Shown: positions 34,962-44,574 of the stretch, one piece after another
Position numbering within the stretch: the stretch's first letter is position 1
How the letters are laid out: every line of letters starts with the position of its first letter
Origin: Streptomyces sp. NBC_01451
Lineage (GTDB): Bacteria; Actinomycetota; Actinomycetes; Streptomycetales; Streptomycetaceae
DNA length: 64,000 nucleotides
Assembly (NCBI RefSeq): GCF_036227485.1
Contig: NZ_CP109479.1
Span: 2,728,001 to 2,792,000 of the forward strand
Reading direction: 5' to 3'
Translations under genes and position numbers: made by a program
Notes under the pieces: model-generated
What the model saw: the letters and a program-made list of their open reading frames with translations, nothing else
Database searches by the model: none
Told to the model about the DNA's origin: nothing

Positions 34962-37900
34962 GTGCGGGGCTACGAACGCCAGGAGCGAGAGCCGGCGGCT
35001 GACGTCGACCACCTCTCTCGGTTCGAGGCCGAGATGGAGCGGCTGAAGACCGAGCGGGAAAAGGCGATCCAGCATGCCGAGGACCTCGGCTACCAGGTCG
35101 AGGTGCTGCGCGCCAAGCTTCACGAGGCGCGCCGCACCCTCATGTCCCGGCCCGCCTACGACGGCGGTGACATCGGCTATCAGGCCGAGCAGCTGCTGCG
35201 GAACGCGCAGATCCAGGCGGACCAGCTGCGCCAGGACGCCGAGCGCGAGATGTCCCAGGCGCGCGCCCAGACGCAGCGCATCCTGCAGGAGCACGCCGAG
35301 CAGGCGGCCCGGTTGCAGGCCGAGCTGCACCAGGAGGCGGTCACCCGTCGCCAGCAGCTCGACCAGGAGCTGTCCGAGCGGCGCCAGACCGTCGAGTCGC
35401 ACGTCAACGAGAACGTGGCGTGGGCCGAGCAGCTGCGGGCCCGCAGCGAGTCCCAGGCGCGCCGGCTCGTCGACGAGTCGCGGGCCGAGGCCGAGCAGGC
35501 GCTGGCCGCCGCCCGCGCCGAGGCCGAGCGGGTCGCGAACGAGGCCAGGCAGCGGCTGCAGAGCGAGGGCGAGTCCGCGCGCGCGGAGGCCGAACAGCTG
35601 CTGCGCCGGGCGCGTGCCGAGGCCGAGCGCCTCCTGAACAGCGCGACCTCCGAGGCCCGCGAGGCCGCCGACCACGCCGAGCAGCTGCGCAGTTCCACGG
35701 TGACCGAGTCGGACAGCGCCCGCCGTCAGGCCACCGAGCTGAGCCGCGCCGCCGAGGCCCGGATGCAGGAGGCCGAGGCCGCCCTGCGCGAGGCGCGCGC
35801 CGAGGCGGAGAAGGTCCTCAGCGAGGCGAAGGAGACCGCGAGCAAGGCGATCTCCAGCGCGGAGTCGGCCAACGAGCAGCGCACCCGTACGGCGAAGGAG
35901 CAGGTCGCCCGACTGGTCACCGAGGCCAGCCAGGAGGCCGAGGCCACCAAGGCGTCCGCCGAGGAGATCGTCGCCGACGCCAAGGCCAAGGCCGAGAAGA
36001 TCGTCGCGGAGGCCGAGGAGACCGCCCGCAGTCTCACCGCCGAGGAGACCGCCTCCCAGCTCGCCAAGGCGGCCCGCACCGCCGAGGACGTCCTCAACCG
36101 GGCGTCCGAGGAAGCGAAGGCGACCACCCGGGCGGCCACCGAGGAGGCCGAGCGCATCCGCGCCGAGGCCGAGACGGAGGCCGACCGGCTGCGCGCCGAG
36201 GCGCACGACATCGCCGAGCAGCTCAAGGGCACGGCGAAGGACGACACCAAGGAGTACCGCGCCAAGACCGTCGAGCTTCAGGAAGAGGCCCGGCGGCTGC
36301 GCGGCGAGGCCGAGCAGCTGCGCGCCGACGCGGTCGCCGAGGGCGAGCGCATCCGCGCGGAGGCGCGCCGTGAGGCCGTCCAGCAGATCGAGGAGGCGGC
36401 CAGGACCGCCGAGGAGCTGCTCGCCAAGGCGAAGGCGGACGCGGACGAGACGCGCCAGACCGCCCAGTCGGACAGCGAGAAGGTCCGTACGGAGGCCATC
36501 GAGCGCGCGACAACGCTGCGCCGGCAGGCCGAGGAGACCCTGGAGCGGACCCGCAAGGAGGCCGAGCGGCACCGCGCGGAGGCCGTCGAGCAGGCCGAGG
36601 GCATCGCGGCGGACGCCGAGCAGGCCGCGCGCGAGCTGCGCGAGGACACCGAGCGGGGCATAGAGGCGCGCCGCGACGAGGCCGCCGCCGAGCTGACCCG
36701 GCTGCACACGGAGGCCGAGGACCGGCTCACCGCCGCCGAGCAGGCACTCACCGACGCCCGCACGGAGGCCGACCGGACCCGCCGCGAGGGGTCCGAGGAG
36801 GCGGAGCGGCTTCGTTCGGAGGCCGCCGAACGCATCCGCAGCCTCCAGGCGCAGGCCGACGCGGAGATCCAGCGGCTGCGCGACGAGGCGGCGGCGGACG
36901 CGTCCGCGTCCCGCGCGGAGGGCGAGGCCATCGCCGTACGCCTGCGGTCCGAGGCCGCGGCCGAGGCCGAGCGGCTGAAGACGGAGGCCCAGGACACCGC
37001 CGACCGGGTACGGGCGGAGGCGCAGGCCGCTGCCGAGCGACTGGCGACGGAGGCGACGGAGACGCTCGCCGCCGCCCAGGAGGAGGCCACCCGGCGGCGC
37101 CGCGAGGCCGAGGAGACCCTCGGTTCCGCCCGCCAGGAGGCCGACCAGGAACGCGAGCGGGCCCGCGAGCAGAGCGAGGAGCTGCTGGCGTCCGCGCGCC
37201 GGCGCGTGGAGGACGCCCAGGCCGAGGCCGTACGGCTGGTCGAGGAGGCGGACCGCCGTGCCAACGAGATGGTGTCGGCGGCCGAGCAGCACGCCCAGCA
37301 GGTGCGGGAGTCGGTGTCCGGGCTGCACGAGCAGGCCCAGGAGGAGATCCAGGGGCTGCGCTCCGCCGCCGAGCACGTCGCCGACCGGATGCGGCGCGAG
37401 GCGTCCGAGGAGTCGGACCGGGTCCGCGCCGACGCCTACTCCGAGCGGGAGCGGGCCTCGGAGGACGCCGGCCGGGTGCGGCGCGAGGCGTCGGAGGCCG
37501 CGGAGCACGCCAAGGCGCTCGCCGAGCGCACGGTGGGCGAGGCGATCGCCGAGGCGGAGCGGCTGCGCCAGGACGCCGCCGCGCACGCCCAGCGGGTGCG
37601 TACCGAGGCGTCGGACACCATCGCGGGCGCCGAGCAGGACGCGGCACGCAGCCGCGCGGAGGCGCGCGAGGACGCCAACCGGATCCGTTCGGACGCGGCG
37701 ACGCAGGCCGACACGCTGATCACCGAGGTGACGGCCGAGGCGGAGCGCCTCACCGAGGAGACCAACGCCGAGGCGGAGCGGGTCCGGGCCGAGTCCGTGG
37801 CCGCGGCCGAGCAGTTGCTCGCCGAGGCGACCGGGGAAGCGGAGCGGCTGCGTGCCGAGGCCGCCGAGACGGTCGGTTCGGCACAGCAGCAGGCGGAGCG

Positions 37901-38810
37901 GATCCGTATGGAGTCGCAGCGGGTCAAGGCCGAGGCGGCGGCGGAGGCCGACCGGCTGATGTCGACCGCGCGCGACGAGGCCGACACCACGTTGGACGAG
38001 GCCCGCAAGGAGGCCAACAAGCGGCGCTCCGAGGCGGCCGAGCAGGTCGACACGCTCATCACGGAGACGGCCGCCGAGGCCGACAAGCTTCTGTCGGAGT
38101 CGCAGCAGGCCGCGCAGAAGACGACCGCGGAGGCGGAGGCGCAGGCCGACTCGATGGTGGGCGCCGCCCGCAACGAGGCGGACCGGCTGCTGGCCCAGGC
38201 GACGGCCCGGGGCAACTCGACGGTGGAGAAGGCCCGCACGGACGCGGACGAGCTGCTCGTCGGCGCGCGCCGGGACGCCACCGCCATAAGGGAGCGCGCC
38301 GAGGAGCTGCGCGACCGCATCACGGCCGAGATCGAGAGCCTGCACGAGCGGGCCCGCCGTGAGGCCGCCGAGACCATGAGGTCGACCGGCGACCGCTGCG
38401 ACGCGCTGATCACGGCCGCCGAGGAGCAGCTCGCCAAGGCGGAGGCGAAGGCCAGGGACCTGGTGTCGGAGGCCAACTCCGAGGCGGGCAAGGTCCGCAT
38501 CGCCGCCGTCAAGAAGGCCGAGGGGCTCCTGAAGGAGGCCGAGCAGAAGAAGAGCTCGCTGATCCGGGAGGCCGAGGAACTGCGAGCCGAGGCGATCCGC
38601 GAGGCGAAGGCCACCGTCGAGGAGGGCAAGCGCGAGCTGGAGATCCTCGTCCGGCGCCGCGAGGACATTCAGGCGGAGATCTCCCGTGTCCAGGACGTGC
38701 TGGAAGCGTTGGAGTCTTTTGAGGCCCCGTCGGCGACGAAGGACGGCGGCGTCAAGGCGGGAGCCGCCGTAGGCGTCACTCGTACGGGTGGCAAGTCGTC
38801 AGATGGCTAG
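34962..38810 (+). CDS. scy: Giant coiled-coil polarity protein Scy
   Basis: A 1282-residue, almost entirely alpha-helical coiled-coil protein, extremely rich in Ala, Glu and Arg (EAERLRAEA-type repeats). GTG 34962 (VRGYERQEREPAADVDHLSR) is preferred; a TTG at 34932 adds ten residues. The first ~70 residues (ADVDHLSRFEAEMERLKTER and HAEDLGYQVEVLRAKLHEAR) are a distinct canonical coiled coil; the rest shows long hendecad-like periodicity of 51-residue scale, as in S. coelicolor Scy. The end (EILVRRREDIQAEISRVQDV) resembles DivIVA/FilP-like tails. Scy organises the tip polarisome with DivIVA and FilP. A 194-bp spacer separates it from filP. Confidence 0.92.
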   Translation: MRGYERQEREPAADVDHLSRFEAEMERLKTEREKAIQHAEDLGYQVEVLRAKLHEARRTLMSRPAYDGGDIGYQAEQLLRNAQIQADQLRQDAEREMSQARAQTQRILQEHAEQAARLQAELHQEAVTRRQQLDQELSERRQTVESHVNENVAWAEQLRARSESQARRLVDESRAEAEQALAAARAEAERVANEARQRLQSEGESARAEAEQLLRRARAEAERLLNSATSEAREAADHAEQLRSSTVTESDSARRQATELSRAAEARMQEAEAALREARAEAEKVLSEAKETASKAISSAESANEQRTRTAKEQVARLVTEASQEAEATKASAEEIVADAKAKAEKIVAEAEETARSLTAEETASQLAKAARTAEDVLNRASEEAKATTRAATEEAERIRAEAETEADRLRAEAHDIAEQLKGTAKDDTKEYRAKTVELQEEARRLRGEAEQLRADAVAEGERIRAEARREAVQQIEEAARTAEELLAKAKADADETRQTAQSDSEKVRTEAIERATTLRRQAEETLERTRKEAERHRAEAVEQAEGIAADAEQAARELREDTERGIEARRDEAAAELTRLHTEAEDRLTAAEQALTDARTEADRTRREGSEEAERLRSEAAERIRSLQAQADAEIQRLRDEAAADASASRAEGEAIAVRLRSEAAAEAERLKTEAQDTADRVRAEAQAAAERLATEATETLAAAQEEATRRRREAEETLGSARQEADQERERAREQSEELLASARRRVEDAQAEAVRLVEEADRRANEMVSAAEQHAQQVRESVSGLHEQAQEEIQGLRSAAEHVADRMRREASEESDRVRADAYSERERASEDAGRVRREASEAAEHAKALAERTVGEAIAEAERLRQDAAAHAQRVRTEASDTIAGAEQDAARSRAEAREDANRIRSDAATQADTLITEVTAEAERLTEETNAEAERVRAESVAAAEQLLAEATGEAERLRAEAAETVGSAQQQAERIRMESQRVKAEAAAEADRLMSTARDEADTTLDEARKEANKRRSEAAEQVDTLITETAAEADKLLSESQQAAQKTTAEAEAQADSMVGAARNEADRLLAQATARGNSTVEKARTDADELLVGARRDATAIRERAEELRDRITAEIESLHERARREAAETMRSTGDRCDALITAAEEQLAKAEAKARDLVSEANSEAGKVRIAAVKKAEGLLKEAEQKKSSLIREAEELRAEAIREAKATVEEGKRELEILVRRREDIQAEISRVQDVLEALESFEAPSATKDGGVKAGAAVGVTRTGGKSSDG

Positions 38811-39004
38811 CGCGGAGGGCGCGTTGCGTGCATTCTGTGTGGCTTTCTGGGGTCTTTGACCAATTCTTTGGCAAGGAGTCCGCCGGTTAGCCACTCAAAA
38901 GGGGTCTGATTCTCCATATCAATCGGGCTTCTGCTCTATGACACGCCGCTCGGCCCCCTAGGATTCCACCTATCACCTCACCGGTCTCATTCGACAGGAA
39001 CCCC

Positions 39005-39943
39005 ATGAGCGACACTTCCCCCTACGGCTTCGAGCTTGTGCGGCGTGGGTACGACCGCGCTCAGGTGGACGAACGCATCTCGAAGCTCGTCTCCGACCGT
39101 GACAGCGCTCTGGCTCGTATCACTGCTCTGGAAAAGCGCATCGAGGAGCTCCACCTCGAAACGCAGAACGCCCAGGCCCAGGTCAGCGACGCAGAGCCGT
39201 CGTACGCCGGTCTCGGCGCGCGCGTCGAGAAGATCCTCCGTCTCGCCGAGGAGGAAGCGAAGGACCTGCGCGAGGAGGCCCGTCGCGCGGCCGAGCAGCA
39301 CCGTGAGCTCGCCGAGTCGGCGGCCCAGCAGGTGCGCAACGACGCAGAATCGTTCGCTGCGGACCGCAAGTCCAAGGCGGAGGACGAGGGCGTCCGGATC
39401 GTCGAGAAGGCCAAGAGCGACGCTTCTCAGCTGCGCCAGGAGGCGACGAAGGACGCGCAGTCCAAGCGCGAGGAGGCGGACGCCCTCTTCGAGGAGACCC
39501 GCGCCAAGGCCGCCCAGGCCGCCGCGGACTTCGAGACGAACCTCGCCAAGCGCCGTGAGCAGTCGGAGCGCGACCTCGCGTCCCGTCAGGCCAAGGCCGA
39601 GAAGCGCCTCGCGGAGATCGAGCACCGCGCGGAGCAGCTCCGCCTGGAGGCCGAGAAGCTGCGCACGGACGCCGAGCGCCGCGCCCGCCAGACCGTCGAG
39701 ACGGCCCAGCGCCAGGCCGAGGACATCGTGGCCGACGCGAACGCCAAGGCCGACCGGATCCGTTCGGAATCGGAGCGCGAGCTGGCGGCTCTCACCAACC
39801 GCCGCGACTCGATCAACGCCCAGCTGACGAACGTCCGCGAGATGCTGGCCACCCTGACCGGAGCCGCGGTCGCCGCCGCGAGCGCCCCGGTCGCGGACGA
39901 CGAGCCGATCACCCGCGGAGTGCCGGCCCAGCAGTCCCGGTAA
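39005..39943 (+). CDS. filP: Intermediate-filament-like protein FilP
   Basis: A 312-residue coiled-coil protein starting MSDTSPYGFELVRRGYDRAQ. This N-terminal segment up to about 45 is the DivIVA-like dimer head. The rod (about 60-290) has heptad and 51-residue patterns (RVEKILRLAEEEAKDLREEA, RQAKAEKRLAEIEHRAEQLR), and the tail ends AVAAASAPVADDEPI. It forms cytosolic filaments that stiffen hyphae behind the tip in S. coelicolor. ATG 39005 follows AGGAA. It is adjacent to scy on the same strand and is ended by a strong terminator. Confidence 0.93.
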   Translation: MSDTSPYGFELVRRGYDRAQVDERISKLVSDRDSALARITALEKRIEELHLETQNAQAQVSDAEPSYAGLGARVEKILRLAEEEAKDLREEARRAAEQHRELAESAAQQVRNDAESFAADRKSKAEDEGVRIVEKAKSDASQLRQEATKDAQSKREEADALFEETRAKAAQAAADFETNLAKRREQSERDLASRQAKAEKRLAEIEHRAEQLRLEAEKLRTDAERRARQTVETAQRQAEDIVADANAKADRIRSESERELAALTNRRDSINAQLTNVREMLATLTGAAVAAASAPVADDEPITRGVPAQQSR

Positions 39944-39954
39944 GCAGCGGTTCC

Positions 39955-39996
39955 AAAAGGCCCGGCACCCCTCCTCCGAGGGGTGCCGGGCCTTTT
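39955..39996 (+). terminator. Terminator of filP
   Basis: AAAAGGCCCGGCACCCCTC (39955-39973) pairs perfectly with its complement at 39978-39996, a 19-bp stem with a 4-base loop ending in TTTT, 12 bp after the filP stop. Confidence 0.93.
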
Positions 39997-40183
39997 GTGG
40001 GCGCGGGGCTGTGACATTCGCGGTTCCGCCGCGTGGGCGCGACAAGCCACGACGGCGCCGCACCCGACGCGCAACGACCGGCCCCCGACACGAACCCGCG
40101 GTCACCGGAAGTTGCCGCACGCGTCACCTCCCGTCCGGCAGAGCCAACTGGCAGCGTTCGACCCCTCGAACTAGCGTGGCCGC

Positions 40184-41191
40184 ATGATCGAGCTTGAGGG
40201 GCTGACCAAGCGGTACGGCGAGAAGATGGCGGTCAACCACCTGACCTTCACCGTCAGACCGGGCATCGTGACCGGCTTCCTCGGCCCCAACGGCGCCGGC
40301 AAGTCCACCACCATGCGGATGATGCTCGGCCTCGACCGCCCCACCGCCGGCGACGTCCGGATCGACGGTCAGCACTACGACCGGCTCAAGGACCCCTTCA
40401 AGTACATCGGCGCCCTCCTCGACGCCACGGCCGTGCACGGCGGACGCAGCGCCTTCAACCACCTGCTCTGTCTCGCGCAGAGCAACGGCATCCCCTCCTC
40501 CCGCGTGCACGAGGTGCTCGACACCGTCGGGCTCTCGGCGGTCGCCCGGAAGAAGGCGAAGGGGTTCTCGCTCGGCATGGGGCAGCGCCTCGGTATCGCG
40601 GGCGCGCTCCTCGGTGACCCGCGAATCCTGATGTTCGACGAGCCGGTCAACGGTCTCGACCCCGAGGGCATCCACTGGATCCGCAACCTGATGAAATCGC
40701 TGGCCGCCCAGGGCCGCACGGTCTTCGTCTCCTCGCACCTCATGAGCGAGATGGCGCTGACCGCCGACCACCTGGTCGTCATCGGACAGGGCCGGCTGCT
40801 CGCCGACACCTCCATGGCGGACTTCATCGAGCAGAACTCGCGTTCGTACGTCCGTATCCGCTCCCCCCAGCGCGAACGGCTGCTCGATGTCCTGTACGCC
40901 GCCGGGATCACCGCGGTGCAGGCGGGCGGCGAGACGCTCGAAGTGGACGGCGGGAAGGCCGAGCAGATCGGTGAGCTGGCCGCGCAGCACCACCTCGTCC
41001 TGTATGAGCTGAGCCCCCAGCAGGCATCCCTGGAGGAGGCGTTCATGCAGCTGACCGCCGAGTCGGTCGAGTACCACGCGCACTCCGGCGCACCTGACCC
41101 GTCCGGCCTCCCGGCCGGTCCCCCGCACCGTTCCCCGCCCGATTCCCCGGCGGGGGCGTGGGGCGACGGCTGGCAGGAAGGACGGTCATGA
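40184..41191 (+). CDS. ABC transporter ATP-binding protein (BcrA-like)
   Basis: A 335-residue ATPase. Walker A GPNGAGKST (about 37-45), the signature region SLGMGQRLGIAGALL and Walker B LMFDEPVNGLDPEG are intact; the Q-loop is in YIGALLDAT. Residues about 210-295 are the C-terminal extension of drug-export (BcrA/CcmA) types, and the last 40 residues are a Pro-rich tail. ATG 40184 (MIELEGLTKRYGEKM). It overlaps the permease (ATGA). The next pair at 42.1-44.2 kb is a close paralogue. Substrate unknown; antibiotic or lipid export is typical of the class. Confidence 0.92.
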   Translation: MIELEGLTKRYGEKMAVNHLTFTVRPGIVTGFLGPNGAGKSTTMRMMLGLDRPTAGDVRIDGQHYDRLKDPFKYIGALLDATAVHGGRSAFNHLLCLAQSNGIPSSRVHEVLDTVGLSAVARKKAKGFSLGMGQRLGIAGALLGDPRILMFDEPVNGLDPEGIHWIRNLMKSLAAQGRTVFVSSHLMSEMALTADHLVVIGQGRLLADTSMADFIEQNSRSYVRIRSPQRERLLDVLYAAGITAVQAGGETLEVDGGKAEQIGELAAQHHLVLYELSPQQASLEEAFMQLTAESVEYHAHSGAPDPSGLPAGPPHRSPPDSPAGAWGDGWQEGRS

Positions 41192-41958
41192 CGGCTGTTC
41201 AGGTGATCCGGTCCGAGTGGACCAAGATCCGGTCGGTGGCGTCCACGGTGTGGACGCTCGGTCTCGCGGCCGTGGTGACGATCGCGCTCGGCGCGCTGAT
41301 CTCGCTGCTCTTCAAGAACCAGTGGAGCGACCTCAGCGAGAAGGACCGGCTGTCCTTCGATCCGACCTACACGAGTTTCGCGGGGATGAGCCTCGGGCAG
41401 CTCGCGATGATCGTGTTCGGGGTGCTCGTCGTGTCGAACGAGTACAGCACCGGCATGATCCGCACCTCGCTGGCCGCCGTGCCGCAGCGCGGCACGTTCC
41501 TCGCCGGCAAGCTCACGGTGGCGGCCGGGCTGGCCTTCGCGGTCGGCGTCGTCACCAGCTTCGCCGCGTTCTTCCTCGGGCAGGCGATGCTGGGCGACCG
41601 TTCGACGTCCATCGGTGATCCGGGCGTGCTGCGCGCGGTCATCGGCGGGGCGCTCTACATGACGCTCATCGCCCTGTTCTCCATGGGCGTGGCCGCGATG
41701 CTGCGCAGCCCGATGCTGTCGCTGGGTGTGCTGATGCCGTTCTTCTTCCTGATCTCCAACATCCTGGGAGCCGTCTCGGCGACGAAGAAGGTCGCCCGCT
41801 ATCTGCCCGACCAGGCCGGCAGCAAGATCATGCAGGTGGTCACCCCGGTCGACAACGACACTCCGTACGGTCCCTGGGGCGGGCTCACGATCATGCTGGC
41901 GTGGGTCGTCGTGGCCCTGCTGGGCGGGTACGTGCTGCTGAAGAAGCGGGACGCCTGA
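41188..41958 (+). CDS. ABC-2 type permease
   Basis: A 256-residue membrane protein with six predicted helices, including VWTLGLAAVVTIALGALISL, LAMIVFGVLVVSNEYSTGMI and GGLTIMLAWVVVALLGGYVL. It starts MTAVQVIRSEWTKIRSVAST. ATG 41188 sits inside the ATPase stop region with AGGAAGG upstream. The NEYSTGMIRTSLAAVPQR segment (about 84-101) is the coupling-helix region typical of ABC-2 permeases partnered with BcrA-type ATPases. Confidence 0.9.
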   Translation: MTAVQVIRSEWTKIRSVASTVWTLGLAAVVTIALGALISLLFKNQWSDLSEKDRLSFDPTYTSFAGMSLGQLAMIVFGVLVVSNEYSTGMIRTSLAAVPQRGTFLAGKLTVAAGLAFAVGVVTSFAAFFLGQAMLGDRSTSIGDPGVLRAVIGGALYMTLIALFSMGVAAMLRSPMLSLGVLMPFFFLISNILGAVSATKKVARYLPDQAGSKIMQVVTPVDNDTPYGPWGGLTIMLAWVVVALLGGYVLLKKRDA

Positions 41959-42117
41959 GCCCGTCCCCTCGCGCAGGCCCCTCGCGCAGCCCCTCGCGCG
42001 GTCATGGACCCGACATTTTTGATGCTTCCTCGGGGGAACCGTCAGCGCCCGGATAAGCTCCTAACCCTTACGGGGGCGTGTGCCCTGCTGTCCTGAATTT
42101 TTCGGTGGGTGCGGAGC

Positions 42118-43347
42118 ATGATCGAGGCAGTCGGCCTGACGAAGCGCTATGGCGACAAGACGGCCGTGTACAACCTTTCCTTCCAGGTGCGGCCGGGGTC
42201 CGTCACCGGCTTCCTCGGCCCCAACGGGTCGGGCAAGTCGACGACGATGAGGATGATCCTCGGCCTGGACCAGCCCACCTCGGGCCAGGTGACGATCGGC
42301 GGCTTCCCCTACCGCAAGCTGCCCAACGCCCCCCGCCAGGTCGGTGCGCTGCTCGACGCCAAGGCGGTGCACGGCGGCCGGCACGCCCGCAACCACCTGC
42401 TGTGCCTGGCCCAGCTGTCGGGCATTCCGGCGCGGCGCGTGGACGAGGTGCTGGGGGTGGTCGGGCTCCAGGACGTGGCCCGCAAGCGCTCCAAGGGGTT
42501 CTCGCTCGGTATGGGGCAGCGGCTCGGCATCGCCGCCGCGCTCCTCGGCGACCCCCAGGTGCTGCTCTTCGACGAGCCGGTCAACGGCCTCGACCCCGAG
42601 GGCATCCTCTGGGTGCGCAACCTGATGAAGGCGCTCGCGGCGGAGGGGCGGACGGTGTTCGTCTCCTCCCACCTGATGAGCGAGATGGCGCTGACCGCCG
42701 ACCACCTCATCGTGATCGGGCGCGGGCAGCTCCTGTCCGACATGAGCGTGAAGGACTTCATCTCCACCAACTCGGCCGACTTCGCGCGCGTGCGCACGCC
42801 GGAGACCGAGCCGCAGCAGCGCGAGAAGCTGACGGCGGCGCTGACCGAGGCGGGCGGCCAGGTGCTGCCCGAGCAGGACGGCGCGCTGCGCGTCATGGGC
42901 CTGCCCCTGCACCGCATCAGCGACCTCGCGCACTCCGCCGACGTACGCCTGTGGGAGCTGTCGCCGCACCAGGCGTCGCTGGAGGAGGCGTACATGCGGA
43001 TGACGCAGGGCGCCGTCGACTACCGCTCGACCGTCGACCAGAAGGCCGGGCTCCAGCAGCCGCTGCCGCCGGGCGCGCAGCCGCCGGTGCAGATGCCGGT
43101 CCCGGGTCAGGGCCAGCCGGGCTGGTACGCCCCGCCGCCGCCCCAGCAGGGCGGTCAGCCGCCGTTCGGGGACCCCGGCCAGTACGGCCGGCCGGGACAG
43201 CCCGCGGGCCCGTACGGCGCCCCTGGCGGCCCCGGCGCTCCCGACGGCGGCCACGTGAACCCTTACGCGCAGCCGGCCGCCGCCCCGCAGCAGGCGCCGG
43301 GCGCTCCCGCCTCTCCCGCCCTGACCAAGCCCGAGGACGCCCGATGA
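42118..43347 (+). CDS. ABC transporter ATP-binding protein with Pro/Gly-rich tail
   Basis: A 409-residue ATPase highly similar to the first one: Walker A GPNGSGKST, signature SLGMGQRLGIAAALL, Walker B LLFDEPVNGLDPEG. ATG 42118 (MIEAVGLTKRYGDKT) aligns with the paralogue's start; GTG 42109 is possible. After residue ~310 it has an unusual tail of about 100 residues rich in Pro, Gly and Gln (QQPLPPGAQPPVQMPVPGQG and PFGDPGQYGRPGQPAGPYGA), which may be a flexible adaptor. It overlaps its permease by ATGA. Confidence 0.92.
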   Translation: MIEAVGLTKRYGDKTAVYNLSFQVRPGSVTGFLGPNGSGKSTTMRMILGLDQPTSGQVTIGGFPYRKLPNAPRQVGALLDAKAVHGGRHARNHLLCLAQLSGIPARRVDEVLGVVGLQDVARKRSKGFSLGMGQRLGIAAALLGDPQVLLFDEPVNGLDPEGILWVRNLMKALAAEGRTVFVSSHLMSEMALTADHLIVIGRGQLLSDMSVKDFISTNSADFARVRTPETEPQQREKLTAALTEAGGQVLPEQDGALRVMGLPLHRISDLAHSADVRLWELSPHQASLEEAYMRMTQGAVDYRSTVDQKAGLQQPLPPGAQPPVQMPVPGQGQPGWYAPPPPQQGGQPPFGDPGQYGRPGQPAGPYGAPGGPGAPDGGHVNPYAQPAAAPQQAPGAPASPALTKPEDAR

Positions 43348-44186
43348 GCACGCCCCAGCAGCCCCCGACGCAGCAGCTGTCACCGCAGGCCGCGCCCGGC
43401 ACTGCGTACGCCCCCTACACCTCGCCGATCCCGGTCACGCGCACGCACCTCGGGCATGCCCTGGCCTCCGAGTGGACGAAGATCAAGTCGGTGCGCTCCA
43501 CGCTGTGGACGCTCGGAGTCTTCCTGCTCCTCGTCATCGGCATCGGCCTGCTGGTCGCCGTGCAGACGACCGAAGAGGACTTCGGCGATGTGCCGTACAC
43601 GATCCCGGCGTTCTTCGGGCTGGTCCTCGGGCAGATCTGCCTGATCACGCTGGGCGTGCTGGTCATCTCGTCGGAGTACGGCACGGGCATGATCCGTACG
43701 ACGTTCACCGCCTCGCCGCAGCGTCACCGGGTGCTCGCCGCCAAGCTGATCATCTTCTTCGCGGTCGCGTTCGTCGTGTCCGCGTTCGCGATCGGTTTCG
43801 TCGGTCTGGTGACCGAGTCGATGCACAACGACGGCGCCGGCAAGGCGTGGGGCGGCACGGTCGTCATGGGCGCGCTGTACGTCTCGCTGCTCGGGGTACT
43901 CGCCCTCGCGGTCGGCTCGATGCTGCGTCACTCGGCGGGCGCGATCACCGCGATGCTGGGGCTCGTGCTGGTGCCGGCGATCCTGCCCGCGTTCCTCCTG
44001 CTCTCCGACAGCATGCGGACGATCGGCGAGAAGATGATGGAGTACAACGCGCCCAACGCCCTCGCCAGGATCTTCCAGCTGGACAGCGAGAACGGCAACG
44101 GCGGTGCCCAGCTCGGCCTGCTCGCCGGGGTGACCGCGGCGGCGATCGCCGGTGCCTTCGTGCTGCTGGACCGCCGGGACGTGTGA
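43344..44186 (+). CDS. ABC-2 type permease
   Basis: A 280-residue permease with six predicted helices (for example LWTLGVFLLLVIGIGLLVAV and LIIFFAVAFVVSAFAIGFVG) and the SSEYGTGMIRTTFTASPQRH coupling region. Unlike the first permease it has a 35-residue Pro/Gln-rich cytosolic head (STPQQPPTQQLSPQAAPG) that resembles the tail of the partner ATPase. ATG 43344 lies inside the ATPase stop (ATGA). Confidence 0.9.
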   Translation: MSTPQQPPTQQLSPQAAPGTAYAPYTSPIPVTRTHLGHALASEWTKIKSVRSTLWTLGVFLLLVIGIGLLVAVQTTEEDFGDVPYTIPAFFGLVLGQICLITLGVLVISSEYGTGMIRTTFTASPQRHRVLAAKLIIFFAVAFVVSAFAIGFVGLVTESMHNDGAGKAWGGTVVMGALYVSLLGVLALAVGSMLRHSAGAITAMLGLVLVPAILPAFLLLSDSMRTIGEKMMEYNAPNALARIFQLDSENGNGGAQLGLLAGVTAAAIAGAFVLLDRRDV

Positions 44187-44238
44187 TTCACCCGGACGCG
44201 TGAACTCTCCTGACCACTGGGCGAGTTCGGGAGCCCGG

Positions 44239-44574
44239 TCAGAACCTCGGCGCGTTACGGGACCGCTGCACCCGCGTGGTGCGGCGGTCCTTCGCGTTCC
44301 AGCACGCCTTGTGCCAGTGCCGCCGTTCGTCCACGCCCGCGTGCTCGGCCCACGCGACCACGTGCGGGACACCTGACGGGATCAGCTGGTCGCAGCCGGG
44401 GCAGCGGTACGTCTTGCCCTGGGCGCCGGCGCCCGCCACATGCCGGACGTTCCAGTTCTCGCCCTGCCAGTTCTCCGAGGAGTGGAAGCCGCCGTAGCGG
44501 CCGGAGTCCTCCCCGTCGGCGCTCCGGCCGGACGAGCCGCCGGGGCCTTGGGGGCGGTTGCGACGCGGGGACAC
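44239..44574 (-). CDS. Zinc-ribbon-like hypothetical protein
   Basis: A 111-residue soluble basic protein. The core (about 45-95) has TYRCPGCDQLIPSGVPHVVA and HWHKACWNAKDRRTT, giving a CxxC...HxxxxWHKxCW pattern that could bind one zinc. The first 45 residues are Gly/Ser-rich and disordered. GTG 44574 is preferred because GAGGTG precedes it; GTG 44586 has no ribosome site. Homologues are sometimes labelled ATP/GTP-binding protein, but no P-loop is visible. It lies convergent to the ABC genes. Confidence 0.75.
   Translation of the reverse strand: MSPRRNRPQGPGGSSGRSADGEDSGRYGGFHSSENWQGENWNVRHVAGAGAQGKTYRCPGCDQLIPSGVPHVVAWAEHAGVDERRHWHKACWNAKDRRTTRVQRSRNAPRF

Noticed and set aside
34683..38345. 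A 1220-residue open frame on the minus strand, rich in Leu, Gly and Arg
   Set aside because: It is the antisense shadow of scy: Ala/Glu-rich codons read backwards give Leu/Arg/Gly-rich nonsense. scy has matching start, coiled-coil pattern and downstream filP.
42078..44186. A possible fused ABC ATPase-permease protein
   Set aside because: The N-terminal half of that frame is an out-of-frame reading of the ATPase gene; the permease starts at ATG 43344 inside the ATPase stop codon.
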